From contig NZ_ATVD01000001.1 of assembly GCF_000420545.1 (NCBI RefSeq), positions 310,001 through 374,000 on the forward strand: a DNA stretch of 64,000 nt, given 5' to 3'. Shown here piece by piece: positions 31,109 to 42,936 of this stretch. The position numbers were made by a program, and so were the translations under genes. Within the stretch, counting starts at the first letter, position 1. Each line of letters begins with the position of its first letter. Source of the stretch: Arenimonas oryziterrae DSM 21050 = YC6267. GTDB lineage: Bacteria > Pseudomonadota > Gammaproteobacteria > Xanthomonadales > Xanthomonadaceae. The notes beneath the pieces are model-generated. The model saw nothing but the letters and a program-made list of their open reading frames with translations. It ran no database searches and was not told where the DNA came from.

Positions 31109-32494
31109 TCAGCCTTCGCTGGCCGTCAGTGCCTCGGAAAGACGCTCCACGCCGATGACCTGCATCTCGCCCACGCGCCCGCTCTTGGGCGCGTTGGCCT
31201 TGGGCACGAGCGCACGCTTGAAGCCATGCGTCGCCGCTTCGCGCAGACGCTCCTCGCCATTGGGCACGGGACGGATTTCCCCGGAGAGACCGACCTCGCC
31301 GAACGCCACGGTTTTCTCCGCCAGTGGCCGGTCGCGCAGCGACGACAGCACGGCGAGCAGGACCGGCAGGTCTGCCGCGGTTTCCTGCACCCGGATGCCG
31401 CCGACCACGTTGACGAAAACGTCCTGATCGAACACGCCGACACCGCCGTGGCGATGCAGGACGGCGAGCAACATGGCCAGGCGGTTCTGCTCCAGACCCA
31501 GCGTGACGCGCCGTGGATTCGACAAGGGACTGTGATCGACCAGCGCCTGTACTTCGACCAGCAGCGGCCGCGTGCCTTCGCGCGTGACCATCACGGCGCT
31601 GCCCGGCGTCGGCCCGGTGGCGCCGGAGAGAAAGATCGCCGAGGGATTCGGTACTTCGCGCAACCCCTTGTCGGACATCGCGAAGACCCCCAGCTCGTTG
31701 ACGGCACCGAACCGGTTCTTGAAAGCACGCAGCACGCGGAAGCGGCTGCCGCTCTCGCCTTCGAAATAGAGCACCGCATCGACCATGTGTTCGAGCACGC
31801 GCGGTCCGGCGATGCCGCCTTCTTTGGTGACGTGGCCGACCAGGAACACGCTCGTGCCGGTTTCCTTGGCATAGCGCACCAGCCGCGCCGCGCTCTCGCG
31901 CACCTGACTGACCGAACCGGGCGCCGCCGTCAGTTGTTCCGACCACAGCGTCTGGATGGAATCGGCAACGATCAGGCGCGGCTTGGCCTTGCTCGACAGG
32001 GCGAGAATTTTCTCGACGCTGGTTTCCGCCAGCGCGTCGAGCCCGTCCAGCGGCAGGCCCAGGCGCATGGCGCGCCCGGCGACCTGCGCGAGGCTTTCTT
32101 CGCCGGTGACATACAAGGCCGGCAGACGTCCGCCCATGGAAGCGAGCGCCTGCAGCAACAACGTGGATTTACCGATGCCCGGATCGCCGCCGACCAGCAC
32201 GACCGACCCTTCGACCAGGCCGCCGCCGAGCACGCGATCGAGCTCGCCGATGCCCGTGGAAACACGCACCTCCGCCACCTGACTGACTTCGCGCAGGGCC
32301 ATGATTCGCGCTGAATCCGTGGCGCCGGCGTAGCCGCTATTGCGCGCGGCGCCTTTGCCGGCCGATGCCGGTTCGACGACAAACTCGCTAAGCGTGTTCC
32401 AGGCCCCGCACTCGCTGCAGGCGCCTTGCCATTTGTTGTGGTTCGCGCCGCACTCGGCGCAAACGAAGGCGGTCTTGGCTTTGCTTTTCGACAC
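31109..32494 (-). CDS. radA: DNA repair protein RadA (Sms)
   Basis: A RecA-like ATPase that promotes branch migration in recombination. It has 461 residues. The N-terminal zinc finger CAECGANHNKWQGACSECG is present, followed by Walker A GGDPGIGKSTLLLQ and the family-specific KNRFG motif (FKNRFGAVNELG). A Lon-like C-terminal domain has EVGLSGEIRPVPNGEERLREA. The start is taken as the GTG giving VSKSKAKTAFVC, matching the family N-terminus; an ATG 31 codons upstream codes an unrelated tail. No clear Shine-Dalgarno is seen. Confidence 0.95.
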   Translation of the reverse strand: MSKSKAKTAFVCAECGANHNKWQGACSECGAWNTLSEFVVEPASAGKGAARNSGYAGATDSARIMALREVSQVAEVRVSTGIGELDRVLGGGLVEGSVVLVGGDPGIGKSTLLLQALASMGGRLPALYVTGEESLAQVAGRAMRLGLPLDGLDALAETSVEKILALSSKAKPRLIVADSIQTLWSEQLTAAPGSVSQVRESAARLVRYAKETGTSVFLVGHVTKEGGIAGPRVLEHMVDAVLYFEGESGSRFRVLRAFKNRFGAVNELGVFAMSDKGLREVPNPSAIFLSGATGPTPGSAVMVTREGTRPLLVEVQALVDHSPLSNPRRVTLGLEQNRLAMLLAVLHRHGGVGVFDQDVFVNVVGGIRVQETAADLPVLLAVLSSLRDRPLAEKTVAFGEVGLSGEIRPVPNGEERLREAATHGFKRALVPKANAPKSGRVGEMQVIGVERLSEALTASEG

Positions 32495-32609
32495 GGGCAG
32501 GCTCGCGCAGGGGAGGATGCGAGTCTCGCATCCTTCCGTCGCAGTATCCGAGACCGGAGAAAAAAAGACAGCTCGTCTACACGCCACGGGCGGTGGGAAA
32601 TTTCTGGCC

Positions 32610-32855
32610 TCAGCCGGCCGTGAACAGCCAGTGCGTGCCGCAACTCACGATGGCGATCAGGCCACCGTAGAACAGGGCCGGCGCGGCCAGGCGCAAGGGC
32701 GCGAAGAACCGGCGCTCGATCTGTCGCACTTCGCAGGGAAACAGTTCCAGGCGATCCAGATGTTCGGCCAGCACAGCGAATTCGCGGCTGAAACGCAAAT
32801 GGGCCAGGACGATGCCGGCAGTGAAACTGGCGGCGAGAATGGCGGTGTAGGACAT
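32610..32855 (-). CDS. Small two-helix membrane protein, hypothetical
   Basis: Unknown function. It has 81 residues from an ATG placed three bases after a GGGGGG run. Two membrane segments are predicted (YTAILAASFTAGIVLAHL near the N-terminus; AAPALFYGGLIAIVSCGTHWLF at the C-terminus). A cytosolic-type Glu/Arg-rich helix (REFAVLAEHLDRLELFPCEVRQIERR) joins them. It lies 115 bp upstream of radA on the same strand. No family is recognised. A longer frame to 32915 adds a non-conserved-looking tail. Confidence 0.6.
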   Translation of the reverse strand: MSYTAILAASFTAGIVLAHLRFSREFAVLAEHLDRLELFPCEVRQIERRFFAPLRLAAPALFYGGLIAIVSCGTHWLFTAG

Positions 32856-33009
32856 GGTCCCCCCGGACGCATGAAAACCAGGGGAGACGATGCGCCCGTC
32901 GACCCGCGGGTTCATGTGCCCTCAGTCATGGGCCGCTGAGAACCGGGTCGCGTATTCGCCGGCCCTCGTGTGATGGCGGTCACCAACACGCAAAATGATC
33001 AACAGGGAT

Positions 33010-33318
33010 TCAGCGCCGCTCGGGCGGCAGTCCGGCCATGGCGGTCATCAACGCGGCGTGCGCTGCCAAGTCCACGGGTTTGTACGTCACTTTTTCCGTC
33101 GCGGGATTCGCGCCGAGGAAATTCCCGTTCTTCCAGTTCGTCGCTGGCCGGATCGGACGCGGCGTGAACCCGCCACCGCAATTGGGACAGACGTTGCCCA
33201 GCAGTCCGGTCGCGCAGGCTTCGCAGAAGGTGCATTCGAACGAGCAGATGAAGGCCTCGGTCGATGCCGGCGGCAAGGGCGTGTTGCAGTGTTCGCAGCT
33301 GGGACGGAGTTGCAACAT
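33010..33318 (-). CDS. DUF1272 zinc-ribbon-like protein
   Basis: Unknown function. It has 102 residues. The N-terminal 60 residues are a cysteine-rich metal-binding module: LRPSCEHCNTPLPP, ICSFECTFCEACATG and VCPNCGGGF. These give four Cys-pair sites typical of DUF1272. The tail past residue 60 has no known domain. The ATG, six bases after GGAG, matches the family start (ML.LRP); a GTG one codon earlier is also possible. It lies downstream of tRNA-Thr. Confidence 0.82.
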   Translation of the reverse strand: MLQLRPSCEHCNTPLPPASTEAFICSFECTFCEACATGLLGNVCPNCGGGFTPRPIRPATNWKNGNFLGANPATEKVTYKPVDLAAHAALMTAMAGLPPERR

Positions 33319-33362
33319 CACGTTCTCCCCGAATGTGCCGACGACGGACTTGGCGGCCCCAG

Positions 33363-33408
33363 AAACAGCAAGGGCCTGCGAGGGGAAAACCCTGGCAAGC
33401 CCCTGTTT
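33363..33408. repeat. Imperfect inverted repeat between DUF1272 and tRNA-Thr
   Basis: Nested pairs AAACAG / CTGTTT, GGGC / GCCC, TGC / GCA and GGG / CCC form an interrupted stem with a short loop. A T-run follows on the plus strand. It may be a processing or termination structure for the tRNA-Thr transcript, but no plus-strand gene needs it. Confidence 0.4.
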
Positions 33409-33412
33409 TTAC

Positions 33413-33488
33413 TGGTGCCGGAAATAGGAATCGAACCTACGACCTCATCATTACGAATGACGCGCTCTACCAACTGAGCTATTCCGGC
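33413..33488 (-). tRNA. tRNA-Thr (CGT)
   Basis: A 76-nt cloverleaf with encoded CCA. The acceptor is GCCGGAA / TTCCGGC, the anticodon loop TTCGTAA gives CGT, and the T-arm is GTAGGTTCGATTCCTAT. It is an isolated tRNA gene downstream of ispH. Confidence 0.97.
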
Positions 33489-33533
33489 GGAACACGAATT
33501 CTAAGCTGCGGGCCGGGTTTGGGTCAATTTGAT

Positions 33534-34484
33534 TCAGTCCACCAGCACCAGGCGCAACTCCTTGGGCAGGGCAAAGACCATGTCTTCGGGCTCACCGTGC
33601 AGCTCGCGCACCTCGCCGGCCCCCAGGGCCTGCAGGCGGGCGATCACGCCCTGGACCAGCACTTCCGGGGCCGAGGCGCCCGCCGTGACGCCGATACGCT
33701 GCCGGCCCTGCAACCATTCGGGCTGGATGTATTCCGCCCCGTCGATCAGGTAGGCGGTCGCCCCGTCGCGCTCGGCCAGCTCGCGCAGACGATTGGAATT
33801 GGAGCTGTTGACCGAGCCGACGACGAGAACCAGGTCGCATTCGGCGGCAAGCTCGCGCACGGCGTCCTGCCGGTTCTGGGTGGCGTAGCAGATGTCGTCG
33901 TGGCGCGGCCCCTGCAACGCCGGGAAACGCGCTTTCAATGCTTCGATGACGTCGCGGGTCTCGTCGACCGATAGCGTCGTCTGCGTGGTGTAGGCCAGGT
34001 TCGTCGGCTGCGAAACTTCGAGCGCGGCGACATCGTTCACGTCTTCGACGAGGTAGATGTGTCCCTGCCCCGCTTCGGCCTGCCATTGGCCCATCGTGCC
34101 TTCGACCTCGGGATGGCCTTCGTGGCCGATCAGGACGACGTCGCGACCGGCGCGGCAGTGGCGCGAGACCTCGATGTGCACTTTTGTCACCAGCGGACAG
34201 GTTGCATCGAACACCTTGAGACCGCGCTGCGCCGCTTCCGCGCGTACCGCCTGCGACACGCCGTGCGCGCTGTAGATCACCGTTGCGCCGACTGGGACTT
34301 CGTCGAGCTCTTCGACGAACACGGCGCCGCGCTGGCGCAAGTCTTCGACGACGAAACGGTTATGCACGACTTCATGACGCACGTAGATCGGCGCGCCGAA
34401 GCTTTCGAGCGCGCGCTTGACGATCTCGATCGCGCGATCGACGCCGGCGCAGAAACCGCGGGGATTGGCGAGCACGATGTCCAT
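33534..34484 (-). CDS. ispH: 4-hydroxy-3-methylbut-2-enyl diphosphate reductase
   Basis: The last enzyme of the MEP isoprenoid pathway, which makes IPP and DMAPP with a [4Fe-4S] cluster. It has 316 residues. The three cluster cysteines are C12 ([10 protein letters not shown]), C95 ([11 protein letters not shown]) and C198 ([10 protein letters not shown]). [14 protein letters not shown] and [10 protein letters not shown] are conserved substrate-site segments. It lies downstream of lspA with a 79-bp gap. The small FKBP gene fkpB, which sits between lspA and ispH in E. coli, is absent here. Confidence 0.97.
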   Translation of the reverse strand: MDIVLANPRGFCAGVDRAIEIVKRALESFGAPIYVRHEVVHNRFVVEDLRQRGAVFVEELDEVPVGATVIYSAHGVSQAVRAEAAQRGLKVFDATCPLVTKVHIEVSRHCRAGRDVVLIGHEGHPEVEGTMGQWQAEAGQGHIYLVEDVNDVAALEVSQPTNLAYTTQTTLSVDETRDVIEALKARFPALQGPRHDDICYATQNRQDAVRELAAECDLVLVVGSVNSSNSNRLRELAERDGATAYLIDGAEYIQPEWLQGRQRIGVTAGASAPEVLVQGVIARLQALGAGEVRELHGEPEDMVFALPKELRLVLVD

Positions 34485-34563
34485 CAGAACGAACTCCCGG
34501 CCGTGATGGCTTCAGGATACGCCGCTTGCCGTCGGGTGTCGTGGCGATGGTCGGGTGGGCGAT

Positions 34564-35052
34564 TCATTTCTTGTGAAAACTCGTCAGCAGCATCAGGCCC
34601 ACGCCGACCACGATGCAGGAATCGGCGACGTTGAAGATCGGCCAGTCGTAGCTGCCGAGGTACCAATGCACGAAGTCCACGACATAGCCCAGACGGAAGC
34701 GGTCGACCACATTGCTGAGCGCGCCGGCAATGATCAGCGCGAACGGCAAGGCCGTGCGCCAGTCCGAGCGCGGGGTGCGCGCCAGCCAGACCGCCAGCGT
34801 GGTACTGATGACGAGAGCCAGCCCGCTGAAAAACAGGTGCTTCCACTCCCCGGCGTTGGCCAGGAAACTGAACGCCGCACCGGTGTTGTGCGCAAGGGTC
34901 CAGTTCCAGAAGCCGGGAATGAAGGTCACGGACTCGCCGAACGCCAGCGTGTCCACAGCGAGGAACTTGGTCCACTGATCGAGCGCTATCAGCACCACCG
35001 AGGCGAGCAGCCAGGACAGGGCGTTGGGATGCGGCTTGTTGGCGACAGTCAT
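34564..35052 (-). CDS. lspA: Lipoprotein signal peptidase (signal peptidase II)
   Basis: Cleaves prolipoprotein signal peptides in the inner membrane after lipid attachment. It has 162 residues and four membrane segments. The catalytic aspartates are D117 (SNVVDRFRLG) and D144 (FNVADS). The conserved DQWTK (25-29) and HNTGAAFSF segments are present. The start MTVANKPHPN follows ileS by eight bases; a longer frame into ileS is not used. It processes lipoproteins such as the MltD homologue encoded here. Confidence 0.96.
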   Translation of the reverse strand: MTVANKPHPNALSWLLASVVLIALDQWTKFLAVDTLAFGESVTFIPGFWNWTLAHNTGAAFSFLANAGEWKHLFFSGLALVISTTLAVWLARTPRSDWRTALPFALIIAGALSNVVDRFRLGYVVDFVHWYLGSYDWPIFNVADSCIVVGVGLMLLTSFHKK

Positions 35053-35060
35053 CACGGGCC

Positions 35061-37940
35061 TCAGAAATAGCGCCGGCTTTCGCCGCTGCCGTTGACGTTT
35101 TCTACGCAACGGCCGCACAGCTCCGGGTCGTCGGCGTGACTGCCGACGTCGGCGCGGTAGTGCCAGCAACGCACGCATTTGGGGTTGCTGGAAGCCTTGG
35201 CGAAGATCCAGGCGTCAGCACCCTCCACCTTGACGGCGTCGGCCGATGTCGCTGCCGTCGTACGCAGGTCCAGCGTCGAAGTAATGAACAGGAAGCGCAA
35301 TTCGTCGGCGAGACCCGGCCGCGCCGCAAGTTCTCCTGCATCGACATCGGCGAACACCTGCACCTCGGCCTCCAGCGACGCGCCCAACTTGCCCTCGGCA
35401 CGCATCGGTTCGAGCACCTTGCTGACCGATTCACGCAGGGACAGCAGCTGCTGCATCAAGGCGCCGTCGGCCTGAAGGTAGGCGCCCTGCGTAGGCAACA
35501 GGGCGTCGATATCGGCCGTGGTCGTGAACAGGACATTGCCTTCGCGCGTTCCCGGCAGGAACTGCCAGAGCTCGTCGGCGGTGAAACTGAGCACCGGTGC
35601 GATCCAGCGCGCGAAAGCCTCGAGGATGCGGAACATCGCGCTCTGCGCCGATCGCCGGCCGCGACTGTCGACCGGCATGGTGTAGAGACGGTCCTTGGTG
35701 ACGTCCAGGTACAACGAACCGAGCTCGTTGGTGCAGAAGTTTTGCACCAGGGACACCACGCGCGCGAAATCGTAGTCGCGATAGGCCGTCCAGATTTCGT
35801 CGTTGAGCTTGCGCGCCTTGGCCATCGCCCACTGGTCGAGCAGCAGGCAATCATCGACGGCAAGCAGATGCGCGGCAGGATCGAAACCCGCGAGATTACC
35901 CAGCAGGAAACGGGCGGTATTGCGAATGCGGCGATACGCATCGGCACTGCGCTTGAGGATTTCGTCCGAGACCGACATCTCGTTGCGATAGTCGGCACCT
36001 GCGACCCACAGGCGCAGCACGTCGGCACCGAGGGCATCGATGACCTTTTGCGGCTCGACGACGTTGCCGATCGACTTCGACATCTTGCGGCCGCTGGCAT
36101 CCACGGTGAACCCGTGCGTGAGCACTTCACGATAGGGCGCGGCACCATCCATCGCGATGCCGGTAAGCAGGGAACTCTGGAACCAGCCACGATGCTGATC
36201 CGACCCTTCGAGATACATGTCGGCGGGCTTGTGCAGGCCATCGGCCGCACGCGCGGCGAGCACGCCTTCATGCGTGACGCCGGAATCAAACCAAACGTCC
36301 AGGATGTCCGTGATCTTGTCGTAGTCGCCGGCGTCGGCACCAAGCAGCTGCACTGGATCCAGGCCGAACCAGGCATCGGTGCCGATTTCCTGCACGCGGT
36401 CGGCGACGGCACGCATGAACTCCACGCTGCGCGCATGCGGCTCGCCAGTTTCCCGGTGCACGAACAGCGCGATCGGCACGCCCCAGGTGCGCTGACGACT
36501 GATGCACCAGTCCGGGCGGCCTTCGATCATGCCGGCGATGCGCGCTTCGCCCCAGTCGGGAATCCACTTCACGCCCTTGATCGAGGCAAGGGCATCGCGG
36601 CGCAAATTCGCCTGCTCCATCGAAATGAACCACTGCGGCGTGGCGCGGAAGGCCACCGGCGACTTGTGGCGCCAGCAATGCGGATAGCTATGACTCAACT
36701 TCTCCGACGCCAGCAGCACGCCGCGCTCGGCCAGAAGCGCGATGACGCTGTCGTTCGCTTTCCAGATGAACTGGCCGGCGAAAATCGGCGTGCTTGGCAA
36801 ATAGACGCCGTTGCCGCCGAGCGGATTGATTTCCGCCGCGGAGTATTTCTCCAGCAGACCGTATTTAAGGCCAACGACGAAGTCTTCCTGACCGTGGCCC
36901 GGAGCGGTGTGCACGGCACCGGTACCGGCGTCGGTGGTGACGTGGTCGCCGAGGATGATCGGGACCTGTCGCTCGTAGAACGGATGCTGCAACCACAACA
37001 ATTCCAACGCCGCACCCGCGACACGCCCGAGTATTTCTGGCGTCGCGATACCGTAGCGCGCGAGGGTGGTTTCTGCCAAAGCTTCAGCCAGCACCAGCAA
37101 CACACGGCGACCGTTGCGCGCCGGCCCTTCGACCAGCACGTATTCCACGTCCGGGCCCAGCGTCACCGCGACGCTGGCAGGCAGCGTCCACGGCGTGGTG
37201 GTCCAGATCGGCACGGCGACGATCGCGCCGCCAGAATCGACATCGAACTTCGCGGCCAGCGTCTTGCCGTCGATCGCGTCGTAGGCGACGTCGATGGCCG
37301 GAGACACCTTGTCGGCATATTCGATTTCCGCCTCGGCCAGCGCCGAGCCGCAATCGAAGCACCAGTGCACCGGCTTGACGCCGCGTGCTAGATGGCCGCG
37401 TTCAACGATCTTCGCCAGCGAGCGCAACATGTCCGCTTCGAAACGGAAGTCCATCGTGCGATAGGGATTGAGCCAATCGCCGAGCACGCCCAGACGCTGG
37501 AAGTCCTTGCTCTGCCCGGCGATCTGTTCGCCGGCATAGTCGCGGCATTTCTGTCGGAACGCCGCGGCATCGAGCTTGTCGCCGACCTTGCCGAATTTCT
37601 TTTCGACGACCAGTTCGATCGGCAGGCCATGGCAGTCCCAACCGGGCACGTAAGGCGCATCGAAGCCGGCGACCAGCTTCGACTTGACCACCATGTCCTT
37701 GAGGATCTTGTTCACCGCGTGACCGATATGAATCGCACCGTTGGCATAGGGCGGACCGTCGTGCAGTACGAACGAGGGGCGACCCTTGGCCTTCGCGCGA
37801 ATCTGCGCGTACAAGTTGTCCTTCTGCCAGCCGGCGAGCACGCCGGGCTCACGCTTGGGCAGATCGCCGCGCATCGGGAATGCCGTATCCGGCAAGGTGA
37901 TGGTGTGCTTGTAGTCTTTCTTGTTATCGGTCGAGCTCAC
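35061..37940 (-). CDS. ileS: Isoleucyl-tRNA synthetase
   Basis: Charges tRNA-Ile and edits valine. It has 959 residues. The class I signature HIGH lies at 71-74 ([11 protein letters not shown]) and KMSKS around residue 620 ([10 protein letters not shown]). The C-terminal zinc finger has [12 protein letters not shown] and [10 protein letters not shown]. The CP1 editing region has the usual TTTPWTLPA segment. Its ATG overlaps the ribF stop as ATGA, and it is followed after eight bases by lspA. This is the conserved ribF-ileS-lspA-ispH run. Confidence 0.98.
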   Translation of the reverse strand: MSSTDNKKDYKHTITLPDTAFPMRGDLPKREPGVLAGWQKDNLYAQIRAKAKGRPSFVLHDGPPYANGAIHIGHAVNKILKDMVVKSKLVAGFDAPYVPGWDCHGLPIELVVEKKFGKVGDKLDAAAFRQKCRDYAGEQIAGQSKDFQRLGVLGDWLNPYRTMDFRFEADMLRSLAKIVERGHLARGVKPVHWCFDCGSALAEAEIEYADKVSPAIDVAYDAIDGKTLAAKFDVDSGGAIVAVPIWTTTPWTLPASVAVTLGPDVEYVLVEGPARNGRRVLLVLAEALAETTLARYGIATPEILGRVAGAALELLWLQHPFYERQVPIILGDHVTTDAGTGAVHTAPGHGQEDFVVGLKYGLLEKYSAAEINPLGGNGVYLPSTPIFAGQFIWKANDSVIALLAERGVLLASEKLSHSYPHCWRHKSPVAFRATPQWFISMEQANLRRDALASIKGVKWIPDWGEARIAGMIEGRPDWCISRQRTWGVPIALFVHRETGEPHARSVEFMRAVADRVQEIGTDAWFGLDPVQLLGADAGDYDKITDILDVWFDSGVTHEGVLAARAADGLHKPADMYLEGSDQHRGWFQSSLLTGIAMDGAAPYREVLTHGFTVDASGRKMSKSIGNVVEPQKVIDALGADVLRLWVAGADYRNEMSVSDEILKRSADAYRRIRNTARFLLGNLAGFDPAAHLLAVDDCLLLDQWAMAKARKLNDEIWTAYRDYDFARVVSLVQNFCTNELGSLYLDVTKDRLYTMPVDSRGRRSAQSAMFRILEAFARWIAPVLSFTADELWQFLPGTREGNVLFTTTADIDALLPTQGAYLQADGALMQQLLSLRESVSKVLEPMRAEGKLGASLEAEVQVFADVDAGELAARPGLADELRFLFITSTLDLRTTAATSADAVKVEGADAWIFAKASSNPKCVRCWHYRADVGSHADDPELCGRCVENVNGSGESRRYF

Positions 37941-38893
37941 GCACTGACTCCCAATTCTTCATGGTCGTGCCGCAAAACATGTCGCGCCTGCGCGGCGTCG
38001 ATGTCCATTTGTTTCACCAGGGCCGGCAGCCCGTCAAACTTTTCTTCGTCGCGCAGCTTGGCGACGAATTCCACGCGGATGCGCCGACCGTACAGATCGC
38101 CGTCGAAGTCGAACAGATGCGCTTCGAGCAAGGGCTCCACGCCCGAAACCGTCGGTCGCGTGCCGAGACTGGCGACGCCCGCGATCGGCTGCGGACCGAC
38201 GCCATGCACCCAGACCGCGTAGATGCCCATCAAGGCCGGCCGCTTGCCCGCGAGGCGCAAGTTCGCCGTGGGATAACCCAGCGTGCGACCCAGTTGCTTG
38301 CCGCGCACAACCTTTCCGGAAATCGCATAGCGATGGCCCAGCGCCTTCGCGGCGCCTTTCAGATCGCCCGCCGCCAACTGCAGTCGAAGCCGCGAGCTGG
38401 ACACACGTTCGTCTTCGAACAGCACCGGTGCTATTTCGCAAGCCGCAAAGCCCTGCTCCGCACCCGCCTGCTGCAGCAGAGCGAAATCTCCCGCGCGACC
38501 TTTTCCGAAACGGAATTCGGGTCCGACCCAGACTTCCCGCGCGGACAGACGCGCAACCAGCAAGTTAGCAATGAAATCCGCGGCACTCATCGACGACAGT
38601 TTGCGGTCGAAGCGTAGAAGGCCGACGACATCCACACCCAGATCACGCAATCCTTCAAATTTCGCGCGCGGCAGCAGCAAGCGCGGCGGCGGCACGTCGG
38701 CGGCGAAGAATTCGCGCGGCAACGGCTCGAAACTCAGGGCCACCAGGGCCACGCCCAACTCGCGCGCACGGGCACGGGCATGGCCGATCAGCGCCTGATG
38801 CCCACGATGCAGGCCGTCGAAAGCTCCGATGCAAACCACGCTGCCTTGCGGGCAAAGTGCTTTGCCCTGAACGTCCCGAAACAGCTGACTCAT
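37937..38893 (-). CDS. ribF: Bifunctional riboflavin kinase / FAD synthetase
   Basis: Phosphorylates riboflavin to FMN and adenylates FMN to FAD. It has 318 residues. The N-terminal nucleotidyltransferase domain has [15 protein letters not shown] (about 21-35). The C-terminal kinase domain begins around residue 190 with [20 protein letters not shown], and the DFDGDLYGR segment is present. The open frame extends far upstream into murJ antisense, so the ATG at 38893 is chosen by family start. It lies 26 bp after murJ and overlaps ileS as ATGA. Flavin supply fits the flavin-dependent RNF genes in the window, but no direct link is shown. Confidence 0.96.
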   Translation of the reverse strand: MSQLFRDVQGKALCPQGSVVCIGAFDGLHRGHQALIGHARARARELGVALVALSFEPLPREFFAADVPPPRLLLPRAKFEGLRDLGVDVVGLLRFDRKLSSMSAADFIANLLVARLSAREVWVGPEFRFGKGRAGDFALLQQAGAEQGFAACEIAPVLFEDERVSSSRLRLQLAAGDLKGAAKALGHRYAISGKVVRGKQLGRTLGYPTANLRLAGKRPALMGIYAVWVHGVGPQPIAGVASLGTRPTVSGVEPLLEAHLFDFDGDLYGRRIRVEFVAKLRDEEKFDGLPALVKQMDIDAAQARHVLRHDHEELGVSA

Positions 38894-38919
38894 GGGCGAA
38901 AGTATAGCTTCGCGCGACC

Positions 38920-40524
38920 TCAAACGCCGCGCAGATCGCGCAGGCGCAAGCCCGTCAGGACCAGGACCGCCGCGTAGGTCAGGCCGCCGCCGCCGACCAG
39001 GGCGCTCAGATGCCAGATGCGCATCCAGACCGAGCCGTTCCAATCCGGCCAAAACCACAGTCCGGTCAAAAGAACCGCCACCATCGCGAGATTGGCCGCC
39101 CCCAGACGCAACCAATGTTTGGCCCACCCTGGCTCGCGCTGGTAAATCCCGTCGCGACGCAGCGCGCGCCAAAGCATCCAAAGATTGAGATAGCTCGCCA
39201 GCGCACTGGCCATCGCCAGCGCCACATGCAGGCCGGGCACCTTCGACAGGGCCTGCAACCAGCCCTGGTCGAGGTCGGCGGGCTTGTGCCAGAGCATGAA
39301 CAGCAGGGCCAGAAAAACCGCATTGAGCACCATGTTGGCTAACAAGGATGCGATACCCGCCCGCACCGGCGTTTTGGTGTCCTGACGCGAGAAAAAGGCC
39401 GGCGCCAGAACCTTCACCAGGGCGAAAGCCGGCAGTCCCAGACTCAGCGCGGACAGCGACATGGCGGCCATGCGCGCGTCTTCGGCGGTGTATTCGCCAT
39501 GTTGGAGCAACGTGGAGATCAGGGGCTGGGCCAGCAGCACCAGACCCAGCATCGCGGGCACGGCGATCAGCAGGGTCGTCCGCAAGCCCCAGTCGAGCGC
39601 CTTGGAGAATCCAGCGTGATCGGTATTGACGTGATGGCGCGACAGCGAAGGCAGGATCACCGTGCCCAGGGCCACGCCGAACATGCCCAGCGGGAATTCG
39701 AGCAGGCGGTCGCTCTGCGAAAGCCAGGTCTGCGAACCGGTGATCAGGAATGTCGCGATCCAGGTATCGAACAGCAGGTTCACCTGCGCGACCGAGGATC
39801 CGAACAAGGTCGGCACCATCAGTCGCATCGTCTTGCGCACTTCGGGCGCGTTCCAGCCCCAACGCGGCCAGGACAGCAGGCCGAGTCGGTGAATTTCAGG
39901 CAGCTGGACAAGCAGCTGCAGGACACCGGAAATCAGGATCGCCCAGGCCAGGGCGGTGATCGGCACGGCGAAATACGGCGCCCACCACAGGGCGGCCGCG
40001 ATCATCGCCAGATTCATGATGACCGGTGCGACGGCCGGAATGGCGAAGCGGTGAAACGTGTTGAGCACGGCCCCGGCCATGGCCGTGAGCGAGATGAACA
40101 GCAGGAAGGGGAAGGTGATCCGGAGCAGGTCGCTGGTCAGCTGGAGCTTGGCTGGTTCGTCCTGGGAGCCCATCGCGAACAACGCCGTGACCTGGGGGGA
40201 AAACATCACGCCCAGGGCGACCACGACCAGCAGGACTGCACCAAGGGTTCCGGAGACCCGGGCGATCATCAGGCGCAGTTCCTCGGGCGTGCCCTTTTCC
40301 TTGGTCTCGGTCAGGACCGGCACGAAGGCCGTGGAAAACGAGCCCTCGGCGAACAGGCGCCGCATGAAATTGGGGATGCGGAAGGCGACCCAGAAGGCGT
40401 CCGTGGCCGCGCTAGCGCCGAAGGTCGTGGTCACGACGATCTCGCGGACCAGGCCCAGCAGGCGGGAAACGAAGGTGCCCCCGCTGAAGCTGAGCATGGA
40501 GCGCAGCAGGCTGGGGCGGCTCAT
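38920..40524 (-). CDS. murJ: Lipid II flippase MurJ
   Basis: Moves lipid-linked peptidoglycan precursor across the inner membrane. It has 534 residues with about 14 membrane segments. The N-terminal signature [20 protein letters not shown] and the [20 protein letters not shown] block are conserved. Charged residues in the central cavity (R-containing helix 1 and helix 8 regions) are present. It is divergent from rpsT and is first in the murJ-ribF-ileS-lspA-ispH series. Confidence 0.96.
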   Translation of the reverse strand: MSRPSLLRSMLSFSGGTFVSRLLGLVREIVVTTTFGASAATDAFWVAFRIPNFMRRLFAEGSFSTAFVPVLTETKEKGTPEELRLMIARVSGTLGAVLLVVVALGVMFSPQVTALFAMGSQDEPAKLQLTSDLLRITFPFLLFISLTAMAGAVLNTFHRFAIPAVAPVIMNLAMIAAALWWAPYFAVPITALAWAILISGVLQLLVQLPEIHRLGLLSWPRWGWNAPEVRKTMRLMVPTLFGSSVAQVNLLFDTWIATFLITGSQTWLSQSDRLLEFPLGMFGVALGTVILPSLSRHHVNTDHAGFSKALDWGLRTTLLIAVPAMLGLVLLAQPLISTLLQHGEYTAEDARMAAMSLSALSLGLPAFALVKVLAPAFFSRQDTKTPVRAGIASLLANMVLNAVFLALLFMLWHKPADLDQGWLQALSKVPGLHVALAMASALASYLNLWMLWRALRRDGIYQREPGWAKHWLRLGAANLAMVAVLLTGLWFWPDWNGSVWMRIWHLSALVGGGGLTYAAVLVLTGLRLRDLRGV

Positions 40525-40556
40525 GCCCGGCCCCCGGGGGCAAAGCCCGACGGCAA

Positions 40557-40585
40557 TTGACTCAAGCCCTTGAATCGTCCATAAT
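40557..40585 (+). promoter_or_regulatory. Sigma70 promoter of rpsT
   Basis: TTGACT at 40557-40562, a 17-bp spacer and CATAAT at 40580-40585, each five of six to consensus. It lies about 50 bp before the rpsT start codon. Confidence 0.85.
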
Positions 40586-40634
40586 TTCGGGTCTTCAGCT
40601 CCACCTTCACACGCCTCAAGTTCAGGAATCCATC

Positions 40635-40904
40635 GTGGCCAACATCAAATCCGCCAAGAAGCGCGCCAAGCAGACCGTGGTCCGCAACGCGCGCAATGCC
40701 AGCCAGCGTTCCATGCTGCGCACCGCCGTCAAGCGCGTTCTCAAGGCCATTGAGGCCAACGATCACGCGACCGCCGAAGCTGCTTTCAAGACGGCTGTGC
40801 CGATTCTTGACCGCTACTCCGCGCGCGGCCTGATCCACAAGAACAAGGCTGCTCGCCACAAGAGCCGCATCAACGCCCGCATCAAGGCCCTCAAGGCCGC
40901 CTGA
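40635..40904 (+). CDS. rpsT: 30S ribosomal protein S20
   Basis: A small basic 16S rRNA-binding protein. It has 89 residues from a GTG start ([13 protein letters not shown]), preceded by AGGA at seven bases. The family segments [20 protein letters not shown] and [23 protein letters not shown] are intact. E. coli rpsT also uses a weak start codon (UUG), which allows autoregulation; a similar role here is inference. It has a strong promoter and a rho-independent terminator, so it is monocistronic. Confidence 0.97.
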   Translation: MANIKSAKKRAKQTVVRNARNASQRSMLRTAVKRVLKAIEANDHATAEAAFKTAVPILDRYSARGLIHKNKAARHKSRINARIKALKAA

Positions 40905-40929
40905 TCGCAGCGAAGATCGCTCCACAATG

Positions 40930-40955
40930 AAGCCGGCGAAAGCCGGCTTTTTTGT
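40930..40955 (+). terminator. Rho-independent terminator after rpsT
   Basis: An 8-bp stem AAGCCGGC / GCCGGCTT with loop GAAA, followed by TTTTTG. The A-run side is weak, so it acts mainly on rpsT. Confidence 0.9.
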
Positions 40956-40980
40956 TGCCTGCGATTCCCGCGGCGCCGAC

Positions 40981-42192
<1,212 letters not shown>

Positions 42193-42212
42193 TCAAGCCT
42201 GCGCGGCGGCGA

Positions 42213-42473
42213 TTACTCGGCCGTGACCACGCTGACGGTGCGACGCTTGCTCGGGCCTTTGACCGAGAACTCCACCGTGCCGTCCGCGAGGGCGAACAAG
42301 GTGTGATCGCGACCCATGCCGACGTTGGCGCCGCGATGGAACTCGGTGCCGCGCTGGCGGACGATGATGTTGCCCGCTTCGATCGCCTGGCCGCCGTAGA
42401 TCTTGACGCCCAGGTACTTCGGGTTGGAATCGCGGCCGTTACGGGACGAGCCTACGCCTTTTTTTGATGCCAT
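42213..42473 (-). CDS. rpmA: 50S ribosomal protein L27
   Basis: A protein whose N-terminal tail reaches the peptidyl-transferase centre. It has 86 residues. [24 protein letters not shown] and [18 protein letters not shown] are typical. It lies 17 bp after rplU and shares its transcript. Confidence 0.98.
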   Translation of the reverse strand: MASKKGVGSSRNGRDSNPKYLGVKIYGGQAIEAGNIIVRQRGTEFHRGANVGMGRDHTLFALADGTVEFSVKGPSKRRTVSVVTAE

Positions 42474-42490
42474 GACGTTTTCTCCTTCGC

Positions 42491-42802
42491 TTAGCCGGTG
42501 ATACCGGTGATTTCGATTTCGGTGTAGTGCTGACGATGGCCCATCTGCTTGCGATGGTGCTTACGACGGCGGAACTTCACGATGCGGATCTTCTCGAGAC
42601 GACCATGCGACTTGATGGTGGCCGAGACCAACGCGCCCGCGATGTTGGGCGTGCCGACGCTGATCGTTTCGCCGTTGCCGATGAGCAGCACCTTGTCGAT
42701 ATCGACCTTGGCACCGACTTCGGCATCGAGCTTCTCGACGCGGAGCGTTTCACCCTTCATCACGCGGTACTGCTTACCGCCGGTGACAATGACTGCGTAC
42801 AT
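42491..42802 (-). CDS. rplU: 50S ribosomal protein L21
   Basis: A 23S rRNA-binding protein. It has 103 residues from [18 protein letters not shown], with the [19 protein letters not shown] signature close to the C-terminus. GAGGAA precedes the ATG. A longer frame to 42895 starts inside the promoter and is not used. It is the first gene of rplU-rpmA-(obgE). Confidence 0.98.
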   Translation of the reverse strand: MYAVIVTGGKQYRVMKGETLRVEKLDAEVGAKVDIDKVLLIGNGETISVGTPNIAGALVSATIKSHGRLEKIRIVKFRRRKHHRKQMGHRQHYTEIEITGITG

Positions 42803-42866
42803 GACCGGAATTCCTCTGTAGTTATTTTTGACGAAACCTGCCCCGCGGTCACGGGACAGAAGCGGA

Positions 42867-42895
42867 ATTGTGGTGGAAAACCCCTTTCCGGTCAA
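42867..42895 (-). promoter_or_regulatory. Sigma70 promoter of rplU-rpmA
   Basis: Minus strand: TTGACC at 42895-42890, a 17-bp spacer, and CACAAT at 42872-42867. The predicted leader is about 60 nt long. Confidence 0.75.
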
Positions 42896-42936
42896 TACTC
42901 TCGGAGGTTTTGCCGTCCATCCACCCCGGAGTCCTG

